In this document: positions 34,083-41,315 of the stretch, piece by piece
Position numbering within the stretch: the first letter of the stretch is position 1
How the letters are laid out: each line of letters begins with the position of its first letter
Origin: Anaerolineales bacterium
GTDB lineage: Bacteria > Chloroflexota > Anaerolineae > Anaerolineales > Villigracilaceae
Direction: 5' to 3'
DNA: 64,000 nucleotides
Assembly (NCBI GenBank): GCA_030834895.1
Contig: JAUQXA010000024.1
Location: forward strand, 666,738 to 730,737
Position numbers and translations under genes: made by a program
Notes under the pieces: generated by a model
What the model was told of the DNA's origin: nothing
Databases searched by the model: none
Seen by the model: only the letters and a program-made list of their open reading frames with translations

Positions 34083-34198
34083 GGGACAAGTATAAACTCA
34101 CTTGTCACTCATTGGAGATTGGGCTACACTCAGAAAAAGATGCAATAATCTAGGCAAGCGAATAAATTCGCAGCCATTGAGCAACAAGGAAAAACAAC

Positions 34199-34600
34199 AT
34201 GTCAATGGAACAGGAAATCACTGAAACCCTCATTGCGATGGAAAGCGCCGCATTGAGACGCTGGGGAAACGGTGACCCATCGGGTTTCCTCCAAATCACC
34301 GCCCCTGACGTGGTTTATTTCGACCCGTATCTCGAAAAACGGATTGACGGTCTCGAAGCCCTGACTCAATACTACAAAGGAATTTGGGGACAGGTGCATT
34401 TCGACCGCTTTGAGTTGATCAACCCCCACGTGCAGATCAGCGGTGATCTGGCTATCCTCACCTTCAATTACGCCTCCTATACTGGTGATAAAGCCTCACG
34501 CTGGAATTGCACTGAAGTCTATCGTCGGGGCGAAGATGGTTGGAAGATCATCCAGACACATTGGTCGTATACACGTCACCCTGGCGTCGTTGGAAATTAA
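34199..34600 (+). CDS. SnoaL/NTF2-like protein
   Basis: A 133-residue single-domain protein with the cone-shaped NTF2-like pattern: N-terminal helix EITETLIAMESAALRRWGNGD, then VVYFDPYLEKRIDG and a C-terminal WKIIQTHWSY strand. Such proteins bind or isomerise small molecules; the role here is open. It precedes the DUF2804 gene by 14 bases and is likely cotranscribed. The ATG at 34202 start region lacks a strong box. Confidence 0.75.
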   Translation: MSMEQEITETLIAMESAALRRWGNGDPSGFLQITAPDVVYFDPYLEKRIDGLEALTQYYKGIWGQVHFDRFELINPHVQISGDLAILTFNYASYTGDKASRWNCTEVYRRGEDGWKIIQTHWSYTRHPGVVGN

Positions 34601-34614
34601 TCCCTGGAGTAACC

Positions 34615-35649
34615 ATGCAAACCGAACTCACTCACCCTGGTCCACTGCTTCAAGCCGACGGCAGCCTTGCCCAAGTCGGCTGGGCGCGACAACCCATCCT
34701 TGACTGCAATCTCGAGTTGGTCAACTTCTACGCCATCAAGCCTTTGCAGCGTTTCCGCGTCAAACGCTGGGACTACTACGCCGTGTTCAGTCGGCGACGG
34801 TTTTTCTCCGCCACCATCGCGGACTTGGGCTACGCGGGCAATCTCTTCGTCTACACGATGGACTTTGAAACAGGCGAACTACACGAGGAGGGAATCGTCG
34901 TCCCGTTTGGAAAAGGTGTGGAACTGCCGCGCAATTCGACGGAAGGTCACAGCCACTTTGCAGATAAAAACCTCAAGCTGGATTTCACCGTCCACGCCGA
35001 CCATCGTCACCTCTCCGTTGCGTGGGAGGCATTCCACAACGGGCGCGGCATTCAGGCGGAGATCGACCTGCAAACGCCGCCTGGCTACGAGTCGATGAAC
35101 ATCGTCATTCCGATTGGGCAGAAGCGTTTCTACTGGAACCGCAAGATCAACTGTATGCCCGCCAGCGGATTCGTCAAATACGGCGACCTGACCGAAACAC
35201 TCGACCCCAAGACTTGTCTTGGCTCGCTGGATTGGGGGCGCGGTGTGTGGGAATATCAATCCTACTGGAATTGGGCGAGCACTTCGGGCTTCCTCGCCGA
35301 TGGGCGAACCATCGGGCTAAACCTCGGCTGTGGCTTCGGCGACCTCACGAAGGCGGGCGAGAACGCGGTCATCCTGAGCAACTGCATCCATAAGCTAGAG
35401 CAGGTCAAGTTCGACTACATCTCCGGCGACTACATGAAGCCGTGGAAATTCACCGACAGCGAAGGACGCCTCGACCTGACCTTCACTCCGTTCAAAGACC
35501 GTCTCGCACAAACCAATTTGGGAATCATCACCAGCCTGGTCCATCAGATGTTTGGGCGTTACAACGGTTTTGCGATTGCCGATGACGGTGAAAAGATTGA
35601 GATCAAAGACCTGATCGGTTTTGCGGAAGAACATCATGCCAAGTGGTAG
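34615..35649 (+). CDS. DUF2804 family protein
   Basis: A 344-residue protein fitting the DUF2804 family, which resembles lipocalin-like carotenoid hydratase/AttH folds. Typical parts are NFYAIKPLQRFRVKRWDYYAVFS, SLDWGRGVWEY and GLNLGCGFGD. The ATG at 34615 has GGAG 7 bases upstream. Function is not established; similar proteins occur in many bacteria as cytosolic proteins. Possibly works with the NTF2-like protein upstream. Confidence 0.8.
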   Translation: MQTELTHPGPLLQADGSLAQVGWARQPILDCNLELVNFYAIKPLQRFRVKRWDYYAVFSRRRFFSATIADLGYAGNLFVYTMDFETGELHEEGIVVPFGKGVELPRNSTEGHSHFADKNLKLDFTVHADHRHLSVAWEAFHNGRGIQAEIDLQTPPGYESMNIVIPIGQKRFYWNRKINCMPASGFVKYGDLTETLDPKTCLGSLDWGRGVWEYQSYWNWASTSGFLADGRTIGLNLGCGFGDLTKAGENAVILSNCIHKLEQVKFDYISGDYMKPWKFTDSEGRLDLTFTPFKDRLAQTNLGIITSLVHQMFGRYNGFAIADDGEKIEIKDLIGFAEEHHAKW

Positions 35650-35655
35650 TTCAAC

Positions 35656-35687
35656 AAAAAAGAGCCTCCGCATGGGAGACTCTTTTG
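35656..35687. terminator. Bidirectional terminator
   Basis: AAAAGAGCCTCC pairs with GGGAGACTCTTTT across GCAT with one mismatch. It ends the DUF2804 gene on + and the hisS/tRNA-His unit on -. Its right arm abuts the encoded CCA of the tRNA. Confidence 0.75.
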
Positions 35688-35761
35688 GGGAGCCTGATGG
35701 GTTTCGAACCCACAACATCTACATCCACAGTGTAGCGCTCTGCCATTGAGCTACAGGCTCC
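35686..35761 (-). tRNA. tRNA-His (GUG)
   Basis: A complete cloverleaf. G-1, acceptor GAGCCTG/CAGGCTC, D-stem GCTC/GAGC, anticodon stem CTACA/TGTAG with loop CTGTGGA (anticodon GTG), T-arm GTGGG-TTCGAAA-CCCAT, C73 and encoded CCA. The G-1:C73 pair is the identity element for histidyl-tRNA synthetase. It lies 27 bases downstream of hisS on the same strand and ends at a terminator, so the two are probably one transcript. Confidence 0.95.
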
Positions 35762-35788
35762 GTACTGGAAACGGGCGATATTGTACCA

Positions 35789-37072
35789 TTAGGGTGCAGC
35801 GCCCGCAAGGATATTTTTGATTGTCTCGGCGGCGGCTTCACGTTTGACGATGACCTGCTCGCCACTGCCCAGATTCTTCACCGCCACCTGACCGTTCGCC
35901 GCTTCGTCTGGTCCCACAGTGACGACGATGCTAACCTTCATTTTGTCGGCAAATTTGAATTGCTTTTGCAGTTTGACCGCGTCGGGGTAGCACATCACCT
36001 TCAAGCCTGCGCTGCGGAGTTCAGCCGCCAGGGAGAAGGATTCGCTCAACAGGCTTTTATCGAAGACCGTCACGAGGACAGGCGCGGGGCTGGGGATAAA
36101 TTCTGGAACGAGTCCCAATTCCTGCAAAACGATTCCGATGACCACATCGCCCATCGCAAACCCGGTGGCTGGGAGCGGCTGTCCGCCCACGTCGGCAAGC
36201 AGGTTGTCGTAGCGTCCGCCGCCGAGAATGGCGCGTTTCAACGAGCCGCTGGTCTCGAAGGCTTCAAAAACCGTGCCTGTGTAATACAAAAGTCCGCGCG
36301 TGATGCTGGGGTCGAATTTGACGTATTCCTTCACGCCCAACGCTTCGAGGGCGGCAAAGAGGCGCGTCAGTTCCTCGTCCTTTTTCCACAGGTCAAAGTT
36401 ATCGAGAACAGCCCGCAAGCCGTCGAGTTGGGATTGGGACAGACCAATCTCAAGGGCGTAGGTATCCCAGTTGGCGGGAGTCATCTTTGAGCGGCGGTCT
36501 ACAAGGTTCAAGGCATCCACCCGCTTCTCCTGCGGAATACCCAAGGCGTCGAATTCCGCATTCATCAGCTTACGGTTGTTGACGTAAACTGTCGCCTGTT
36601 CGGGGGTGAGTCCAACCGACTTCATGAAGGTGACGCCGATGGCAATGACTTCCGCATCCGCTTCGGGAGAGTCAACTCCAAGCATGTCCACGTTCCACTG
36701 AAAGAACTCGCGGGTGCGACCCTTCTGCGGTTGTTCGTAACGCCAGAACGGACCGAACGACCACCAGCGGACAGGGAAGGTCAACTCGCCCTGCTTTGCG
36801 GCAATCATCCGCGCCAAACTCGGCGTGAGTTCGGGACGCAGGGTGACAAAGTCGCCGCCGCGGTCAGTGAAGGTGAAAGACTGCTTCTTGACCAGTTCCT
36901 CGCCTGACTTCGCCGCATACAGGTCAATCGGTTCGATGAACGGCGCGTCCCATTCCTGATACCCAAACGAGGTCGCGGCTTCGCTCATCTTCTTGTAGAT
37001 GAAATTCCGCAGCGCCATCTGCTCGGGATAGAATTCTCGTGTGCCTTTTACTGCTTGTATTTTGTTCGCCAT
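35789..37072 (-). CDS. hisS: Histidyl-tRNA synthetase
   Basis: A 427-residue class II synthetase. N-terminal VKGTREFYPEQ, motif 2 in PVRWWSFGPFWRYEQPQKGRTREFFQ and motif 3 GGGRYDNLLADVGGQPLPATGFAMG; the C-terminal anticodon-binding domain covers about 335-427. It charges tRNA-His, whose gene follows directly. The level of charged tRNA-His made by this enzyme is what the attenuator at 21.2-21.3 kb would sense. Confidence 0.94.
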   Translation of the reverse strand: MANKIQAVKGTREFYPEQMALRNFIYKKMSEAATSFGYQEWDAPFIEPIDLYAAKSGEELVKKQSFTFTDRGGDFVTLRPELTPSLARMIAAKQGELTFPVRWWSFGPFWRYEQPQKGRTREFFQWNVDMLGVDSPEADAEVIAIGVTFMKSVGLTPEQATVYVNNRKLMNAEFDALGIPQEKRVDALNLVDRRSKMTPANWDTYALEIGLSQSQLDGLRAVLDNFDLWKKDEELTRLFAALEALGVKEYVKFDPSITRGLLYYTGTVFEAFETSGSLKRAILGGGRYDNLLADVGGQPLPATGFAMGDVVIGIVLQELGLVPEFIPSPAPVLVTVFDKSLLSESFSLAAELRSAGLKVMCYPDAVKLQKQFKFADKMKVSIVVTVGPDEAANGQVAVKNLGSGEQVIVKREAAAETIKNILAGAAP

Positions 37073-37159
37073 AGTGACTCCAGTGCGCGGATTTTATCAC
37101 GAGTTCGGAGCCATGCATTGATTTCGATTGAAGGGACATTTTTATGTGATAATAAAGGC

Positions 37160-38071
37160 ATGGATAACGAACCGTCATATCTTGCACTTTACCGAAGCGG
37201 GGAGTTGGGACGTCGTGCCGAGCAGGCGCTTGCTGGTTTGGAGCGTTGCAGTAACTGTCCAAGACGGTGTAACGCAAACCGATTCAAAGATCAGCTGGGG
37301 ACTTGCAAGATCGGCAGGTACGCGCGGGTCAGCAGTTATTTTCCGCATCACGGCGAGGAGGATTGCCTGAGCGGACAAATGGGCAGCGGCACGATCTTCT
37401 TCGCGCAATGCAACCTGCGTTGTGTTTTTTGCCAGAATTATGACATCAGCCAGAGTGGGGACTTTCCCGAAGCCCCGCCAGAACGTTTGGCTGAGATGAT
37501 GTTGGAATTGCAGGAGTTGGGATGTCATAACATCAACTTTGTCACACCGAGTCATGTTGTCGCGCAGATTCTGGAGGCGCTTCCGCTGGCAGTGGAACGT
37601 GGCTTGAGACTTCCCCTTGTTTTCAACACATCAGGCTATGACTCAGTCCCGACCCTGCGGTTGCTGGATGGCGTAATCGACATCCACATGCCCGATTTCA
37701 AAATGTGCAGTGAAGTTTTCTCGCTGAAATACCTGTTGGCGAAGGATTACTCCAAAGTGGCACAAGCCGCATTGCAGGAAATGCACAGGCAGGTCGGTGA
37801 TCTGGCACTGGATGAAAACGGCATCGCAAGGCGCGGGCTGCTGGTGCGCCATCTCGTCATGCCTAGCAGTGTAGCTGGCACAGAGCAGGTGATGAAGTTC
37901 ATATCGCGCAAGATTTCGCCAAACACCTACGTCAACTTGATGGAGCAATACCACCCCGCCTGGAAAGTGGACTCAACGCGCTTTAGGGAGATCAACCGCC
38001 ACCCTACCACAGAGGAATATCAACAGGCATTGGAACTAACTCACAAAGCGGGGATACACCGCTTAGCATGA
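37160..38071 (+). CDS. Radical SAM protein of the PflX/COG1313 type
   Basis: A 303-residue radical SAM enzyme with CNLRCVFCQN (Cx3Cx2C) and the family's N-terminal cysteines (ERCSNCPRRCNANR, GTCKIG). The family is annotated as pyruvate formate-lyase activating-like, but its target is not known. The ATG at 37160 lies 6 bases after a GATAAT box, so the transcript may be leaderless. Upstream in-frame codons are opposite the hisS start and carry no homology. Confidence 0.85.
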   Translation: MDNEPSYLALYRSGELGRRAEQALAGLERCSNCPRRCNANRFKDQLGTCKIGRYARVSSYFPHHGEEDCLSGQMGSGTIFFAQCNLRCVFCQNYDISQSGDFPEAPPERLAEMMLELQELGCHNINFVTPSHVVAQILEALPLAVERGLRLPLVFNTSGYDSVPTLRLLDGVIDIHMPDFKMCSEVFSLKYLLAKDYSKVAQAALQEMHRQVGDLALDENGIARRGLLVRHLVMPSSVAGTEQVMKFISRKISPNTYVNLMEQYHPAWKVDSTRFREINRHPTTEEYQQALELTHKAGIHRLA

Positions 38072-38089
38072 CCTCCCAAAATTCATCGA

Positions 38090-38117
38090 TTGAATTTTGA
38101 TTTCCCTTTGGTATAAT
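38090..38117 (+). promoter_or_regulatory. Promoter of the methyltransferase operon
   Basis: TTGAAT (38090-38095), 16 bases, TATAAT (38112-38117). An inverted repeat then lies in the 5' untranslated region. Confidence 0.6.
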
Positions 38118-38131
38118 CACAAAAACAATTT

Positions 38132-38182
38132 CGTAGTTGCGACTTCAGCCACTTTATATGGACGACTAAAGTCGTCACTACA
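38132..38182. repeat. GTAGTTGCGACTT inverted repeat
   Basis: GTAGTTGCGACTT is mirrored by AAGTCGTCACTAC with two mismatches and a loop of about 24 bases. It sits in the leader of the methyltransferase gene. Confidence 0.6.
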
Positions 38183-38197
38183 ATTAGGAGAGAATCA

Positions 38198-38998
38198 ATG
38201 AAAATCAACTATTCGGAACCCAGCAAAGACCTGCTCATGCGCATCGACATCCACGAGAAATATGGCTCCGCCAACATTGACGTCTGGACGAACAACCTGC
38301 TCAAACCACAGGCAGGCATGAACATCCTTGACGTGGGCTGCGGCGCGGGAAAGCTATGCTTCCTGTTTAATGATTACGTCAAAGGCGGCGCAAAAATTAC
38401 TGGTGGAGATTTCTCCGAGGAACTGCTCGACAAGGCTCGTGAGAAGAACAAAGCCGTTGGCGCGGACATCGACTTCCAATTTTTGGACTTCAACGAAAAG
38501 TTCAAGTTCGCCGACAACACCTTCGACCTGTGCACTTCCGCTTTTGCCATTTACTACGCCTCGGATTTGGACTTCACCTTCGGCGAGGCGCATCGCGTTC
38601 TTAAGTCCGGTGGACGGCTCTTTGTCTCAGGTCCTCTGCCAGAAAACAAGCAGATGTTCTACGACATCATCAAGGAAGCCACAGGCGCAGCCATCCCGCC
38701 CATGCCTGGTTCCTCCCGCTTCAAAGGCGACATCTTCAACACCATTAGCAAAATCTTTGCCAAGGCAGAGTTACACAAGTTTGAAAACCACCTTACCTTC
38801 CCCAAAGTCGCGCCGTTCATCGATTACGTCCGCGCCTCTTTGAGCGAAGACCGCAAGCTGTGGACTTCCATGTTCAATGGCAAGGATGAGTACGAAGCGT
38901 TGATTGGAAAGATTACTGATGTGGCTACACGCTGGTTTAAGCGTGATGGCAAGCTGGTCATGACCAAGGTGGTCGGCGGGATTCTCGCCACCAAATAG
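38198..38998 (+). CDS. Class I SAM-dependent methyltransferase
   Basis: A 266-residue enzyme with motif I ILDVGCGAGKL, an acidic motif II region GGDFSEELLDKA and FDLCTSAFAIYYASD as the Methyltransf_11 post-motif, with LKSGGRLFVSGPLPEN. The substrate is unknown. GGAG lies 9 bases before the ATG. Followed by the cyclase-family gene after 2 bases, so one operon with it and the PIG-L gene. Confidence 0.85.
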   Translation: MKINYSEPSKDLLMRIDIHEKYGSANIDVWTNNLLKPQAGMNILDVGCGAGKLCFLFNDYVKGGAKITGGDFSEELLDKAREKNKAVGADIDFQFLDFNEKFKFADNTFDLCTSAFAIYYASDLDFTFGEAHRVLKSGGRLFVSGPLPENKQMFYDIIKEATGAAIPPMPGSSRFKGDIFNTISKIFAKAELHKFENHLTFPKVAPFIDYVRASLSEDRKLWTSMFNGKDEYEALIGKITDVATRWFKRDGKLVMTKVVGGILATK

Positions 38999-39000
38999 CC

Positions 39001-39663
39001 ATGAGAAGGAAGCTGATCGATCTCAGTCACACCGTCGAGCATGAGCTAGTCACCTACAAAGGTCTGCCCGCGCCCATCCTCTGCGATTACCTCTCACGGG
39101 AAGACTCACGAAGTCACTACTCAGGGGGCACGGAGTTTCACATCGGCAAGATCGAAATGGTGGCAAACACGGGGACCTACGTGGACAGCCCCTTCCACCG
39201 TTTCGCCGATGGCATTGACCTCTCCGAACTTCCGCTTGAGTCGCTGGTTGACCTGGAGGGAGTTGTCGTCCGCGCGCAAAGCCTGGGACGGGCAATTTCG
39301 GCTCAGGCGTTCAAAGGCATCAACGTGAAAGGCAAGGCTGTGCTTGTCCACACGGACTGGGCGCGGCACTGGAACACGGAGCAATATTACGAAGGTCATC
39401 CGTTCCTGACCAAAGACGCGGCGGAGTGGCTCGTCGAAGCAGGATCAGCCTTCGTCGGAGTCGACACCTACAACATCGACGACACCACAGACGGGACACG
39501 CCCCGTCCATACGATTCTGCTTGGGAATCGAATCCCCATCTGCGAGCACATGTGCGGCTTCGACCTGCTCCCCGACAGCGGATTCAGATTTCATGCGGCT
39601 CCCGTCAAGGTGAAGGCGATGGGAACATTTCCCGTCAGGGCTTACGCGGTACTGGACAAATAG
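39001..39663 (+). CDS. Cyclase-family hydrolase (kynurenine formamidase-like)
   Basis: A 220-residue protein starting with LIDLSHTVEHELVTYKGLP, typical of the cyclase/formamidase family. The metal motif, usually HxGTHxDxPxH, reads ANTGTYVDSPFH: the Asp and last His are kept but the first two His are Asn and Tyr. So it may bind metal differently or use another chemistry. The substrate is unknown. Tightly packed between the methyltransferase and PIG-L genes. Confidence 0.75.
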   Translation: MRRKLIDLSHTVEHELVTYKGLPAPILCDYLSREDSRSHYSGGTEFHIGKIEMVANTGTYVDSPFHRFADGIDLSELPLESLVDLEGVVVRAQSLGRAISAQAFKGINVKGKAVLVHTDWARHWNTEQYYEGHPFLTKDAAEWLVEAGSAFVGVDTYNIDDTTDGTRPVHTILLGNRIPICEHMCGFDLLPDSGFRFHAAPVKVKAMGTFPVRAYAVLDK

Positions 39664-39666
39664 ATA

Positions 39667-40299
39667 ATGAATTTCTTCGGCAAACGGGTTCTCTTTCTCG
39701 GCGCGCATCCCGACGACATCGAGATTGGCTGCGGCGCTTTGATTCACCACATCGTCAACCAAACGGAAATTTTGTGCGTTACGCTTTCGGACAACCAGAA
39801 GAATCCTGATTTAAAAAATGTCAAAGATGAACATCTGCGTTCGATGAAAGTGTTGGGCGTGCCCGATGACAAGGTCGTCTTCGGCCCCTTCACCACGCGT
39901 GTCTTCCCCGATGCTCGGCAGGAAATCCTCGAATATTTTTTGGATTTACGCAAAACCTTCCAGCCCGACCTGATCTTCGTCCACTCGAAGCAGGACGTCC
40001 ACCAGGACCATCTCACGATGACCGATGAAGCCCTGCGCGCCTATCGCGGGATCACCGTCCTCGGTTTTGACGTTGTCCGCTCCTCGTACGGATTCTTCCC
40101 GCACTTTTTGGTGGAAGTCACCGAGGAGGACGTTCAAAAGAAAATCGAGGCTCTTTCACAATATGAAACCTACCGAGATAAATATTATTTCAACAGCGAA
40201 CTGACCCGCTCGATCATGGTGCGGCACGGCGCGGTGGCGGAAATTCCCTTTGCGGAAGGCTTCGACATTTTGAGAATCGTCGGAAAGTTCGAAAAATAG
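39667..40299 (+). CDS. PIG-L (LmbE) family deacetylase
   Basis: A 210-residue zinc deacetylase with the hallmark AHPDDIEIGCG and a downstream HxxDxHxDH (HSKQDVHQDH). Family members deacetylate N-acetylglucosamine conjugates such as mycothiol or bacillithiol precursors and antibiotic sugars. Substrate unknown. Third gene of the operon, 3 bases after the cyclase gene, and ended by a clear terminator. Confidence 0.88.
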   Translation: MNFFGKRVLFLGAHPDDIEIGCGALIHHIVNQTEILCVTLSDNQKNPDLKNVKDEHLRSMKVLGVPDDKVVFGPFTTRVFPDARQEILEYFLDLRKTFQPDLIFVHSKQDVHQDHLTMTDEALRAYRGITVLGFDVVRSSYGFFPHFLVEVTEEDVQKKIEALSQYETYRDKYYFNSELTRSIMVRHGAVAEIPFAEGFDILRIVGKFEK

Positions 40300-40314
40300 C
40301 CCTTCAAACCATCT

Positions 40315-40350
40315 CTCCCGACGAATTTTCCTCCCGTCGGGAGTTTTTTT
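40315..40350 (+). terminator. Terminator after the PIG-L gene
   Basis: CTCCCGACG pairs perfectly with CGTCGGGAG across an 11-base loop, followed by TTTTTTT. Confidence 0.85.
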
Positions 40351-40361
40351 GTCATTTTTTA

Positions 40362-40391
40362 TTGACAATTCCTATCCAAAAACTATATAAT
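40362..40391 (+). promoter_or_regulatory. Promoter of the TIR-nSTAND locus
   Basis: TTGACA (40362-40367), 18 bases, TATAAT (40386-40391). This is the closest to consensus in the window, and lies straight after a terminator. The TATAAT overlaps an upstream in-frame ATG (40390), which therefore cannot be the start codon. Confidence 0.8.
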
Positions 40392-40419
40392 GAACCCGGA
40401 CCATGGAGAACGTATATCA

Positions 40420-41292
40420 ATGCATGTTTTTATCAGTTACTCGCATACCGATACGACTTTTGCGGACAAATTAACAAAAAGCCTTGAGCAGGCAGGTTAC
40501 GAGGTCTGGCTTGACAGCACGGACATTCAAACCGGCACACGCTGGGATGATGAAATTGTCAAAGGGCTGAACTCCAGCGAGACCTTCCTTGTCCTGCTTT
40601 CCAACAAAGCCACTGCATCGCAAAACGTAAAGGACGAAATCGGATATGCGTTGGACCATGGCAAACAGATCCTGCCCATTTTATTGGAACCCTGCGATAT
40701 ACCGTTTCGCTTGAGGCGAGTCCAATACGTGGATTTCACCGCCCTGGAATTTACTGAAGGGACTCGGAAAATCCTGACTATCCTGAAATCCTTTAATTCC
40801 AATAAAGAAGGCACAAAAGAAATTAAGAAGGAGAAACTCATGGACCCAACAACCCTTGCCACAGCCGCCACCTCCCTTCTCGCGCCCTACCTTGCAAAAC
40901 TTGGTGAATCATTCATGGAAGAAGCCGGGGCACGCCTGCCCGATAAGGTTGGCAAAGTCTGGGAAACAATCGTCTCACGCTTCAAAGGGAATCCAACTGC
41001 CTCAAGTGTCGCAAATGATCTGGTCAAAAAAGCGGACGAACCCGACAATCAGGACGCATTTGTGCTCCAGTTAAAAAAGGTTTTAAAAGAAGACGAATGG
41101 TTCGCCGCTACTTTACAATCCATACTCAAGGAAGCGCAGGGACAGGTCAGTAACATTGGCGATGGCGCAGTAGCGACGAATGGAAGTATTGGTGTAGGCA
41201 AGATCGAGGTCGGCGGCAACTTGAGTGGAAATATCACCATCGGAAGCAACAACTTGGTTAACGAAAACAGGTCCAACCGAAAGAAGAAGTGA
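40420..41292 (+). CDS. TIR domain protein with helical module and Gly-rich tail motif
   Basis: A 290-residue protein. TIR domain at 1-124 (HVFISYSHTDT; candidate catalytic E73), a charged linker, a helical module at 141-240, and a Gly/Asn-rich segment at about 245-277 containing GKIEVGGNLSGNITIG. The latter recurs at the N-terminus of the next protein. The start at 40420 is chosen because the longer frame's ATG lies in the -10 box. An AAGGAG box sits 6 bases before an internal ATG at 40840, which could make a 150-residue form without TIR. Likely an NAD-consuming effector recruited by the nSTAND ATPase; this is inference. Confidence 0.85.
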   Translation: MHVFISYSHTDTTFADKLTKSLEQAGYEVWLDSTDIQTGTRWDDEIVKGLNSSETFLVLLSNKATASQNVKDEIGYALDHGKQILPILLEPCDIPFRLRRVQYVDFTALEFTEGTRKILTILKSFNSNKEGTKEIKKEKLMDPTTLATAATSLLAPYLAKLGESFMEEAGARLPDKVGKVWETIVSRFKGNPTASSVANDLVKKADEPDNQDAFVLQLKKVLKEDEWFAATLQSILKEAQGQVSNIGDGAVATNGSIGVGKIEVGGNLSGNITIGSNNLVNENRSNRKKK

Positions 41293-41315
41293 TGGTATCA
41301 GAACGGAGCAGTCCC

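Noticed and set aside
40390..40419. Upstream ATG start for the TIR gene
   Set aside because: It overlaps the TATAAT of a near-consensus promoter, so it would not be in the transcript.
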